Source of the DNA: Cryphonectria parasitica EP155
Lineage: Eukaryota > Ascomycota > Sordariomycetes > Diaporthales > Cryphonectriaceae
Reading direction: 5' to 3'
DNA length: 64,000 bases
Assembly: GCF_011745365.1 (NCBI RefSeq)
Contig: NW_024468910.1
Coordinates: 4,554,068 to 4,618,067, forward strand
Shown here: positions 43,214 to 53,148 of the stretch, one piece after another
Layout of the letters: every line of letters begins with the position of its first letter
Numbering within the stretch: the first letter of the stretch is position 1
Translations under genes and position numbers: made by a program
The notes under the pieces: generated by a model
What the model was told of the DNA's origin: nothing
Database searches by the model: none
The model's input: the letters and a program-made list of their open reading frames with translations, nothing else

Positions 43214-46200
43214 TTAAATGGTGGGTGCTCCTGGTCGTCCCTTGCCTAGAGACTCGAGTAACTCTTGTGGTGGTATTCGCTGCATGCCGCTTCCTCTGTC
43301 AAATGTTGATGTTGGGGCAGGCACGTATCCTTCTCTCTTCTTGCGCAGACGCTCCATTGCCATGCCGGCGACCACAATGAGTAAAGTCAGGCCGAGAGCG
43401 ATGGCCAATCCTATCAGAACGACGGCGTATATGGGGAGGCCACCGCTGCTCTCGCCACTGAAGAAGTCCGTCTTCTCGGTAAAGATTCGAGAGATGGTCC
43501 CTGCCTTGTTACCCGAGTTTGTCGTGAGGGCGAATGGGGTCAACGCGGTGCCGTTAAACAATGCGGCGCTCGCTGTGCCGAAGCCCGGAATAACGATTCG
43601 TCCGGTCAGCATGAGCGACATCTTCTCCTCCAGCAGGTCAGATGAATCATGGGCCTCAGTGAGAGAGAAAATCTGCATGGAGAGGAGGTCTGTGCCAGAC
43701 CCGAGTATCTGACCGGGCGACTTCCAGTTGGTACCATCATACTTCATCACATAGAGGGACCCGTTCGAAGCAGTGCCGGCCACCCAAATTTGACTGCCGT
43801 CTGAGGACCCCATTGTTATGATATCGACGGGACCGGGCAGGTCAGCCGCACCAGAGTAAGCGTCCCACGTTTCATCGCCGGCAGTGTAGGATGCGAGAAA
43901 TATTGTCGACGAATTGACGGTGACATTCCCGCCAGCAACAAGGTTTTTGTTGGATACCCACAGCAAGCTTCTAGCCTCGCCCATCAAGTTGTTGCCAGGC
44001 CGGTTCCATTGCGATGAGGTAGTGCTGTAGAGGCAGACCGCAGGACATCCAAGGGAGCCAGCTGATGTGAAGGAACCACCGACGTAGACGTCACCAGAGT
44101 TTGGCCTGACGGCTATCGAATGGACGATGCTATCGTCACCAGCAAGGGCTGGTGGCTGTGAGCCATAGTCACTGGTCTCGAGGTCAAATGAGACCAGACC
44201 GCGGACACTGTTGCCATCAATAGTTCCGCTCACGTTTCCTCCAGCAAACAAAGTGGAGCCCTGGATGGCAACGGCGGTGAATATCGAGTCTTGCGAGACA
44301 CCAGAGACAAACCCCGAGACGGAGCTATTCGAATTCTCTACGACGGCGACATTGTTAATAGTGGAGCCGTTGCTTCCTGTGCCGGTGAAATGGCCTGTCA
44401 AGACGGTCAGGTTGAGGCCGTTGGAGTTGAGGAACGCCCCAGCAAATACACCGGTGGCACTGCCGTTGTCGAGTGTATCTAGAGTTGCCACAGATGCAGT
44501 CGTGTTCAAAGAGTCACTCAGGACAGCGTTTGAGTATTCGCCGAGGACAAGAGCATTGGAGCTCAGCTCGTCCAGACTGGCCCCACCGACCGCCGCAAGC
44601 TCCGCCGAAAGAACCGCACCGGCATACAGAGGGTCGCTGCCCGTGACATCGAGGAGAGATGTGGTCAGCACACCGTCCAGGTACTCCACGGGAAGATCGA
44701 GGTTGCCAAGCCAGTTGTTCTGGGACGGTACCCAGACACCAAAGCCATTGGTAGAAATGGCTGAACTGCTTCCGAATGCGTTGACTTGGCTAAAGTTGCC
44801 CGTCAAGCTAATGACAAGCTCAGGCGTCGTACTAGAAATGTTCATGGTCAGCGGTACCACCGCCGACACGGGCCCGTTGACTCCAGCACCAAGAGCGCTC
44901 CACGAGCTTGATGGTATGTCGTAAAGCGCCACATTGGCGAGACCAGTAACGCCTCCGGCTTCGAGATTGTCGAAAGAGCCCCCGACCCATAGGTTGGTGT
45001 CGTTGACGTAGAGCGAGGAAACCAAACCATTCAGGCCGCCGGCGAGGGTTTGTACTGTTGAGCTCTGGCTATTGACTGACACGACGTTGCTTGAGCTTGT
45101 CGTGCTGAAGTTGCCACCGATATACGTAATGTCGCCAGATGCTGCCAGAGCATTGACGGTGGACCCACTGGTGAAGTTCATGCCCAGGCTGTCGAAGACG
45201 GAGTCTGAGAAAGTAGTGGAATTATAGGTAGTGACGGCGGGATCATACTCGAACAGCCCATTGAGCCCACTGGTGGTATTGTATATGACGAAACCAACCT
45301 TCTGTGCCACGATTGTCTGTTGAGTGAGGGGCTGGCCGTTTAGAGGCGCAAGTGTAACAGCGGGCCTAAATGAGCTCGACGTGGCCTCGACGTAGCCGTA
45401 ATAGATGGGATCGTACTTATCGTAGTCGTTGGTCTGGTACAAAGACGCACTGATTGTGCCATTAGCACCCTTCGTAGGCGACAAGGTGCCAGAAAGCTGG
45501 ACCTGGCCACGAGAGTCGCATGAAGAGTCCTGTAGGCAGCCCGGCGTATACATGTTCACAGTATAGTAGCCTGCCTCCCGAATGTCTGGATAGAAGACGA
45601 CTGTTGCCGAGTCATTTGTGATTGGACTGCTCAGAGATGCAGTCAGGTACTCTGAGTTGCTATTCAGGGACGGTGAGACGGTCCAAGGACCGGTCGAGGT
45701 AGCATTGGATGCTGTAGAGATGCTAGCACAGGCCGGCTCGTCGAAATTGCTAACGGCATAGGCAAAAATGTCGTCTTGATAGAGTTCGATGCCGTCGAGG
45801 CCGCCGCCGCTGCCGTAGAAATCCGAAATGTCGATCCGAAAGCCGTTCATGCCTATCACGTTGACGAAATGGAAGTCCTGATACGTAATGCTGGAGTTAC
45901 TGCTCAGGGAACATTGGCTGGTGCAGGTGGTGTTCTCATTCGTAGACGGGTCGATATAGGTGAAATTCATGATACCATTGATGGGCAGGGCCGTAAATCG
46001 CCACGTCTTGGTACCACGCCCATCCTGGTGCGTGTTGTAGAGGCGTAATTTCGTCGGCCGGTAGCCAAAACCCATCTTGGCCTCCCAGGATCCTTGCGTA
46101 TCATCGGCGAGCAGCCAGGTGCTGCCCGAAGCATCCACATCGCCCGTCTTGCAGATGATGTTGCTGGGGCTGCTGAATCCGCTCGTGGTGGTAGAACCAG

Positions 46201-46963
46201 TAGCGGTGATATTTGCGGTAGACAAGTTGATGACCTGCTGGTCAGGCTCACTGGGCGTGCTCGTATTGCCCAAGCCAGTGAAGGACCCACCAAAGATGAT
46301 GTGGCCGTTGGATGCCCGGGCGATAGAGGAAACAGGTCCGTTGAAGCCGGCAAAGGGTAACGCCTTGAAGCCCGAGCCAGAAATGTAAGACACGGCATTG
46401 GTGGAGTTGTCGACGCCTATGAAGTTGCCTCCAATGTAGACCGTATCATTGTCGCAAAGAACAGCGTTGACAGATCCTTGCAGACCTGGGAGGGGCGTAA
46501 CCTCGGTGGTGTTTGGGTTGAAAAGGGCAATGCCCGCAGACTCCTTGCCACCCAGACTCGTGAAGTTCCCGCCTATTATGACACCCTGTGCAGCCCCGTC
46601 CGCAACGAAGGAACACATGGACTCGACAGACGCGTCGGCCTGGGCGACGGAGGCCAGGACGCCGTTGGGCAGGCGAGCTAGCAGTGCTTCGCTGCCGTTG
46701 GTAACGAAGGAGCTCTCATCCTGGCCCTCGTATTGATAGAGAGATATGCCTGCAAAGTCACCAGCGATGCCGACCTGTCCAAGGCCCGACAAATCAAGAT
46801 GGGCGGCGGGGGCGGCGGTAAAATTGACGGCTTGTGACGTAGGAAAGGATGCGGCCAAGGAAATGGCGACAAGAGGACCGATTAGAGGAGAAGGATGCCT
46901 CCGTCGACGGGCGACTCGGCGTCGCGATTGAGGGTGGTGTCCCATGGTGTCAATCATCCACAT
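43214..46963 (-). CDS. RAX2: Bud-site/polarity protein RAX2-like, single-pass membrane glycoprotein
   Basis: Large cortical landmark protein; in yeasts it acts with Rax1 in polarity maintenance, and in filamentous fungi orthologs affect septation and morphogenesis. Single exon, 1249 aa. N-terminus: basic RRRVARRRRH followed by hydrophobic PLIGPLVAISLAASFP (signal sequence). The lumenal part is built of repeated beta-propeller-like blades with the recurring form YIGGNF / FGGSFTGLGN / VGGSFDNLE and Asn-Gly-rich turns, and carries dozens of N-glycosylation sequons. Near the C-terminus IYAVVLIGLAIALGLTLLIVVAGMAM is a transmembrane helix, followed by a basic stop (ERLRKKR) and a short cytosolic tail with IPPQELLESL. 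ATG codons at 46963, 46957 and 46945 are all possible starts. Overlapping plus-strand frames are shadows. Confidence 0.9.
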   Translation of the reverse strand: MWMIDTMGHHPQSRRRVARRRRHPSPLIGPLVAISLAASFPTSQAVNFTAAPAAHLDLSGLGQVGIAGDFAGISLYQYEGQDESSFVTNGSEALLARLPNGVLASVAQADASVESMCSFVADGAAQGVIIGGNFTSLGGKESAGIALFNPNTTEVTPLPGLQGSVNAVLCDNDTVYIGGNFIGVDNSTNAVSYISGSGFKALPFAGFNGPVSSIARASNGHIIFGGSFTGLGNTSTPSEPDQQVINLSTANITATGSTTTSGFSSPSNIICKTGDVDASGSTWLLADDTQGSWEAKMGFGYRPTKLRLYNTHQDGRGTKTWRFTALPINGIMNFTYIDPSTNENTTCTSQCSLSSNSSITYQDFHFVNVIGMNGFRIDISDFYGSGGGLDGIELYQDDIFAYAVSNFDEPACASISTASNATSTGPWTVSPSLNSNSEYLTASLSSPITNDSATVVFYPDIREAGYYTVNMYTPGCLQDSSCDSRGQVQLSGTLSPTKGANGTISASLYQTNDYDKYDPIYYGYVEATSSSFRPAVTLAPLNGQPLTQQTIVAQKVGFVIYNTTSGLNGLFEYDPAVTTYNSTTFSDSVFDSLGMNFTSGSTVNALAASGDITYIGGNFSTTSSSNVVSVNSQSSTVQTLAGGLNGLVSSLYVNDTNLWVGGSFDNLEAGGVTGLANVALYDIPSSSWSALGAGVNGPVSAVVPLTMNISSTTPELVISLTGNFSQVNAFGSSSAISTNGFGVWVPSQNNWLGNLDLPVEYLDGVLTTSLLDVTGSDPLYAGAVLSAELAAVGGASLDELSSNALVLGEYSNAVLSDSLNTTASVATLDTLDNGSATGVFAGAFLNSNGLNLTVLTGHFTGTGSNGSTINNVAVVENSNSSVSGFVSGVSQDSIFTAVAIQGSTLFAGGNVSGTIDGNSVRGLVSFDLETSDYGSQPPALAGDDSIVHSIAVRPNSGDVYVGGSFTSAGSLGCPAVCLYSTTSSQWNRPGNNLMGEARSLLWVSNKNLVAGGNVTVNSSTIFLASYTAGDETWDAYSGAADLPGPVDIITMGSSDGSQIWVAGTASNGSLYVMKYDGTNWKSPGQILGSGTDLLSMQIFSLTEAHDSSDLLEEKMSLMLTGRIVIPGFGTASAALFNGTALTPFALTTNSGNKAGTISRIFTEKTDFFSGESSGGLPIYAVVLIGLAIALGLTLLIVVAGMAMERLRKKREGYVPAPTSTFDRGSGMQRIPPQELLESLGKGRPGAPTI

Positions 46964-47690
46964 GGGCCGCGGTCACCAGCTGGAGGCAACGGTAGGTCGG
47001 ATTATCGTGGATATAGAGGATGGAGAACAAAGAATTCTATGCGCACTCCATGTCAAACGCGTCGAAGTCGGTGGGGGTCGGTATCGTTTGGGTCTGCGGT
47101 GAGTCGATCGATCGCGGGTTGTGGTCGAGCGGGAGGCGTCGAATGATGGAATGCCAAAGCGAGCGTGATGTAAACAGGGGAAAACAAAAAGGACAAACGA
47201 AGGAAAGATAGACGATATCGAGTAGGAGTGAAATATCGGTAATGATGGTGTTGCTAATGAGCCGTGCCTCCTCCTTCTCCTCCCCGCGTCTGAGAAAAGA
47301 CGTAGAACCTGTAGGTTTTCCAATCTGATCCCGTCGCAACGGCTGTGTGCAGTAGAGTTCAGAGAGGTCGAGACAGTCGGGGCAAGTGGCGGATAAACCC
47401 CCACGAGACTCGCTTGGGCAAACGATGAAAAGATTTCCGAGGGCGTGACGTGGTGGATGGATAACCAGGTGATTCAATCGTGAGGTTCGAGTTGGCAGTC
47501 ACCAAATTGGGTGGTGTCGACTGGGTTTCGCTGGTGGGACCCCTTGCAGGCCTGGCACCGTGGTGCCTTTTTCAGGAGAAATGAAGGGTGAACCCGCACT
47601 TGCAGTCGTGGCGGTGATTAGGAGGTTCCCGTTACTAATCAGCGGTCAAACGTCAACCAAGCTATTGAAGAAGACGACCGCAACAACGAT

Positions 47691-47696
47691 GAGAGC

Positions 47697-47735
<39 letters not shown>

Positions 47736-47736
47736 G
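47691..47736. repeat. GA dinucleotide microsatellite
   Basis: About 20 GA units with one GG interruption. Confidence 0.92.
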
Positions 47737-49763
47737 GTGAGAGTTCAATTACGTTTGCCGATTCAGGAAGGCAGAGTGGGCATGAGTCTGAGTGAGCGCA
47801 GATGAGAGCAGCCTTGGTATCATTTTCCATTGAGATGTTTGGTCCTGTTCTGACCTGGCTCTCAAATGAGCGAAATTGCACTGAGTGGAGCCCCCGTCTC
47901 TAATGTGGCTCATGTTCCTGACTATCCATCCCCACCGTCCGAATACGCCATCCCGTCTCTGGACTGCTAGACTCTTGTGCAGGGACAACCTTGGAGAGGA
48001 TCCCATCGTACAACGTACTACCATGTATCATAGAAATACGATGGTCTAACGATGCTGGGCCTACGGCGCTTGGCCTATCGGGCAGGCCTGCAGGGGGCCT
48101 TTGGTTGTGGTCTCAGGTTGCACTTGCGTACTACGTAGATTGATACAACACTGCCAGAGAGAGTGTGTCAGAGAATTTTGAGCTCCAGGAACGAGCATAA
48201 TGACGAGATTGACGGTGCTGCTACGAATCACGAGTGGCACATACTGACATTGTCGACCTCATAAGCAGCAGTATCGTTTTTCCCCCAGAATTGTATGCGT
48301 CTCCCAGTGTCTGAATGTCAGAATCTGGTTGTCCAATCGCCCCAGTAGCATGCCCAATCGCCTTGCCTTCCCCCTACCCCCTCAAGGATCAGGGTCTCTT
48401 CAGAAAATTAGAACCAGGTTGCCATGCAGCCCTGTGCATGTGCATCGGGATTTGTCTAGCGATCACCGCCAGCATTGGTCTTAGTAGAAGGTAATCCCCT
48501 CGTCAGTCGTACCGTGTAGCACAAAGCGCCCGAAATATAAAACAAGAGTATGACCCAGAGGGCCGAATCCCTCCAGCGAGGGGCAACTAAAACTTTCTCC
48601 TGTAGCCATGCACGTGCTATGGAATCCCGAGAAACCGCTGAACGGTTGACTGCGTGGTGCTTTGCTGCTACGGGTTGTGACGGTGACTTTCCAGCCACTC
48701 CTAAAGACGAAAGAGGCAAGGCATCTGGATATTACTGCGCCCCTTTTGTTTCTGCGCCTTCCCACTTGGCTGCAAGGCGTGGCACATACTCAATATATGC
48801 AGTGCTACATGATCATACACCCGCCCGGTAGTCAAGGGGCTTGCGATACCGATGAATGCCATTAGGCCTCCGGATTTTGAGACGTGCAACGCAAATTAGC
48901 GCCTGTCAATTGACGGGCATTGGCTATCAAAGCTAGTGTTTTTTTCTTCTCTTCTCTTCTTTGCTTCTTTCCGCCCCTTCTCAGGACCCATTTGCGCGTC
49001 TATATCCAACCTCTACTCGGAAGGTAATGGGATGCCCTCCGCCTACTTATACCTTGTAGTAGTAAACCGCAAAAGGAGGGGGTGGGGGGTTTCATGTAGA
49101 GGTTTAGGCTGTCTGGAGCGATTCGTAGCACTTATTCAACATCAATCACCAGGGTTCCGCGTCACTGATGAATCCCGTCTAGCCCGGCATTCCAGCCTGA
49201 CATATGGAGCCAATCGTGGCAGGCACGGGTCCGAAGTTCCGTAGATAGAACTCATGTATACCTTACGGCCAGCCTCATAGGCCACCAACACATGTCTACT
49301 TGCCTCCTCTTTGGACCAATCACGGACTAGACGGCACGGTGAGAGTGTCATCTATAGGGTTGAAACAGGATCCAAGCGACGAAGGACATCATCTCCTCTA
49401 CAAGCAAGATCAGAATGATTCCTGCAGTTAGCTTTCAGCTCCACTTGACCCAGATAGACTGCCCAACGCGCTCGCAAAAACACACAATCTACAACCTTCC
49501 AGTCGCTCAGGGTACACTTCCGTATCCGTTTGTGTTCTCATGCGTCGGCATCCTGTGTGCGTCCGGAACATTGGCTACCGATGGCTGTATCCTCCTTGCA
49601 CAACTGCCACTGCTCTCCGACGGCCTGGCGATCTGTGACTATTCTGTTGTCAGTACCCAGAGCGGCTGCTAATATGTAGTATTACGGCCGTACTTCCAGC
49701 AAGAGGGGAGATGAGTGGTCTTGAGGCGTCACACATACACACACACACTTGACGTTCAAGAAC

Positions 49764-49791
49764 AAAAAAAAAAAAAAAAAAAAAAAAAAAA
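49764..49791. repeat. A28 homopolymer followed by GAA units
   Basis: 28 consecutive A, then GAAGAAGAAAAGGG. No target-site duplication or retroposon body was recognised next to it. Confidence 0.92.
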
Positions 49792-50093
49792 GAAGAAGAA
49801 AAGGGAAAGCATCCAGGCTCTGGCATCTGCAAAGCCTTTACAGTCATTTCAATGCTTTGCTATTTTTTATTCTGCTCCCCTTCTTTCACGATCAAACGCG
49901 CATCCACTGTTTTACCCACGGCCTCATTCTCTTCGTAGTATTCAGCACCTACATACCGTTGACAGGTCTCTAGTAATTCTGAGGCCAAGTCCAGACCGTG
50001 TTAACCAGCATGGTGGCTGTTGCATGAGCACATTATATCGTAGAGACTTCGTCGCCTCGTAAAGCCACGGCGGCTTACAAAATATTGATTGGA

Positions 50094-51092
50094 CTAACCC
50101 TTCTCTGCCCTCTCAGCCTCCCTCATCCGGTCCTTGTACTCCCTAGGCGTCTCGAACGGCTCTTTGGGTGTCTTTGTCGTCCCGAGCCCGAACCAGCTCT
50201 TGTTCTTGCCGCCCAGCGCACTCCAGAGGCCAATTTTCTTTCTTTTGGCTTCAGCCTCCGCAGCCTTATACTTTTTTTCCATCGCTTCCCCGCCGAATTC
50301 GGCACCGGTCTTGGCCTCGTAGCTTGTCGCGAGCCCTTGGTGGATCATCTCGAGGCCGACGTCGCTGCGGAAGAAGAACAGGCGGCGAATGTAGACGGTA
50401 GCGACCGCACGGTCGTATTGATCCCGTCTCCAAATGACAGCTCGGACGCGGCGGTTCAGAACCCGGTTCTGTAGCCACTCTAGAGACTCTGTGGCGTAAG
50501 GCTGAGCTGTTCGGCCAAAATGCGCGCCTTCTGGCGCATCTACACCGGCTAGGCGGATAGGTATCTGAAGCGTTGGGTGGAGGTGGTCAGCAAGCTTCAT
50601 CATGCACAAGCAGAGACATGGCGAGTGCAGCCCCCCTGGCGCCCCAAGAGCGCATTACTGTAAGTGGATGGAACTTACAGTATTTCCTTTCAGAGCTTTC
50701 CTCTCTGTCGGCACCTTCCTTAACCAGCCCCAGCCCGCCCAGCGTCCTCCAGGAGTATGGAAAAGGTGGAAGCCATCGCCATCACCGACGCTGGTCACTT
50801 TGCCAAACAACCGCCTTTTGCGATAATAGTGTGGAAGGACGTATTCGATGCTGGGAATGCGGCGCAAATAGGTCCTATAGAACTTGAGGCCACCAAAGAG
50901 AACTGTTGTGATGGCAAAGGCCGGGATCCAGGAGCGAGGGTCTTTGAAGTGTACCACGTTCAGCGAATCATTCCAGCTGACCGGTTCCTTCGTCTTGTTT
51001 GATGAATTCGAGGACGGCAGTAAGGAAGCCTTCTCATATCTTGCGCCATTCGGGGAAACGAAGGCTGACCCCGATTGCCATGGCCATGGCAT
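50094..51092 (-). CDS. LCL3: Membrane-anchored thermonuclease-like protein LCL3
   Basis: Putative endonuclease of the staphylococcal nuclease fold; yeast Lcl3 is mitochondrial or ER-associated and affects chronological lifespan. Exons are 51092-50679 and 50564-50094 (114-nt intron, phase 0), 294 aa. The Ser-rich N-terminus precedes a membrane segment ([18 protein letters not shown], ~55-72). The SNase domain follows with [52 protein letters not shown] (catalytic Arg and Asp), [37 protein letters not shown] and KKIGLWS. The C-terminus is charged. The first ATG in frame is 51092. All key SNase residues I can recognise are present. Confidence 0.92.
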
Positions 51093-51515
51093 TTTGTCGT
51101 CGTGACGAATGGTCACAATGGAGGCTGGCGGTCGACACGCATCATGTGGGTTGGTGGAGATGTGGTGGCCGTGGGGTCTGGGGGAGGAGAGGGACAGGGG
51201 CTGAGATGAGAAAGGAAGTGGGTCTGGATAAAACGGCTAAAGACCAGCTCGGGGTCGCCCGAGATTTAAGTGCCCTCCTGACTGAGAGTAGAATGGGAGC
51301 GAGGTCACACAACACAAAAGGACGATTGACTGCGATGTTCAAAAAAAGTACGAGCGTTGCTTTTCTCCATTAGCAGTCGCACCATCGACTTTGCACGTAA
51401 TCTTATCTATAGCACTGACATCCCCTTCTCAGCTCCCTTCAAATCCTCGACTACGCACACTTGAGTTTGAATACTGCAGTAAGATCTAGCTAATAAGAGT
51501 CGATCGACCTAGCAC
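51093..51515. other. Intergenic region LCL3 5' / ARPC2 3'
   Basis: 423 bp; LCL3 promoter side and ARPC2 3' flank. No gene. Confidence 0.6.
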
Positions 51516-52768
51516 TCATGCGCCTTGGACCTTGAACGTCCGCCCGCTGGCGGTCTTGCGCTCCTTCTCCTCGCTGTCTGGCCTGGCTCTGCGGAGAACT
51601 GTCTATGGTTAGCAATATATTGATCCAGAGTCGAGAGCATCTAGCTTACCTTGGAGGAAATCCGCTGTGCGCCGTCTCATTCGCGAATGGATGTACGCCT
51701 GGCACAAGTCAGCTTTGGGCAACCCAATTCGTCCTGAAAGATGTATCGCTCACCTTTGAGGCTTTAATGTGGTAGTGGAAGTAGTCTCGGAAAGTCTGAA
51801 TGTGTGAGATGACATCGGGCATCCGTTGAGGCGTCAGATGCCGAGGGAACAAGACTGGAAATTGGTCAGCAAGGCGTTGCAAGAGTCAACCTCAATACAA
51901 GAATAATCTTACCAAATGTCACGTAGCCCACCTCACCCGTGCCAGTGTCCTGCACCCCTGGTACGCCCTGCAATTCCAGAGGCGGATCGGTCCGGAATAG
52001 CACCTGAGGTGCATTCTGAATAGCCCGCCGCCTAGCATCCACGAATTCCTGTATAAAGACCTTGCCAAACACTCGATCCGTCTCTTCTCTGAAGATGGTG
52101 CTGAAGATCACAGTGACCCTATCGTGGCTTGACTTGACATATATAGCCTCCTCCTCTCGATAGTGGATGGCCATGACCTCTCCGCCCTCCCGCACACCCT
52201 GTGGGGCTTCCTCGGACGTGTACTTGGACGCAGCCTCCTTCAGCTTGTAATGTTCCTCGTAGGCATGCTCAAATGGTGCGGCCATAGCGTTGCGCTTGAG
52301 CAGGGAGACCTTCTTGACAAGCTCGTCACGGGCTTCTGCACAGAGTAAATTAGCTCTCCATTCTAACCCCTGTGAGACCATCCTTCTCGACATACCCTTA
52401 TCAGCGGGGAGGTTCTCGAGATCAATCAAGATGGAGAAGTCGTAGCCTGGCTCCGGGGGCACTACGTATTCGCCATACTCGCGGTTGAGGACCTGCTCCG
52501 CGCCGTACTTGACAAGATCTCGGTAGCATTTTATTTGAATTGATACAAGAATCTTCGTCTTGACCTCTGGTGTGGAGATATGGAAGATGACGCCGTCGAA
52601 GTCGGATACGGTCTGGTCGATGGAGACGGGAGGGGAGCTGGCAGTTCAGGAGGTCAACGTCAGTGGCCCGCCGCGGTTGACAAGAGGTAGGGTTCCAGCC
52701 GCTTACCCGGAGAACCTCTCAGTCAGCACTGATTGAATCAGCACATTCTGGTAGTCGAGAAGAAGCAT
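51516..52768 (-). CDS. ARC35: Arp2/3 complex subunit 2 (p34-Arc, ARPC2)
   Basis: Structural subunit of the actin-nucleating Arp2/3 complex, contacting the mother filament. Six exons: 52768-52707, 52637-52396, 52335-51913, 51854-51754, 51698-51650 and 51598-51516; all join in frame, 319 aa, the family's normal length. Recognisable parts are MLLLDYQNVLIQSVLTERF at the start, VSDFDGVIFHIS, KTKILVSIQIKCYRDL, EYVVPPEPGYDFSILIDLENLP and LVKKVSLLKRNAMAAPFE. Later come VTVIFSTIFREETDRVFGKVFIQEFVDARR, VLFRTDPPLEL, GYVTFVLFPRHL and [25 protein letters not shown]. Introns are 55-80 nt. Shares a 380-bp divergent promoter with UTP12. Confidence 0.94.
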
Positions 52769-53148
52769 CGTGATGGTGACTCCTCCGCCTCGATGCTGCT
52801 GGTTTGTTGTGTGCAAAGCTGAGAGAGTGAAGGGGGTTGGAGGGGGTCGATGGGTTGCGGTCAGTGCTGGCAAGGGTATCAAGAAGGTGCTGTATGGCAA
52901 GTGATGACCTGCGGTCGTGCCCAGATGGTGGGGCTGATGATGCCAAACTGGAGCTAGGCACCCCTGGACTGCGGACGGTCCTAGAACTTGGTACTAAGCT
53001 ACAGTACGACCCCCCTTCCCTCAAAACTCTTATCGTTATCGTATCATTTAAAATAAAATAAAAAAGTTGATTTATTCAGAATTTCGAATGCTACTGCCGA
53101 CCAGCGCATTCGAAGCTCTTTGACAGTAGAATTCGCGGCCTTGCAATC
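52769..53148. promoter_or_regulatory. Divergent promoter ARPC2 / UTP12
   Basis: 380 bp between start codons, including an AT-rich block at about 53027-53075. No other gene fits. Confidence 0.6.

Larger units (their letters stand above)
46964..50093. other. 3.1 kb non-coding interval upstream of RAX2
   Basis: Lies between RAX2 (5') and LCL3 (3'). No coding region recognised. It includes the GA repeat (47691-47736), GTAC-type motifs near 48010-48030 and 48129-48140, a pyrimidine tract near 48938-48970 and the A28 run. Probably an extended RAX2 promoter and leader plus LCL3 terminator. Confidence 0.5.

Noticed and set aside
44211..44924. 237-codon plus-strand frame
   Set aside because: Antisense shadow of RAX2, a repetitive single-exon gene.
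49764..49791. A28 run considered as a retroposon tail
   Set aside because: No element body, target-site duplication or similarity to a coding or RNA gene upstream.
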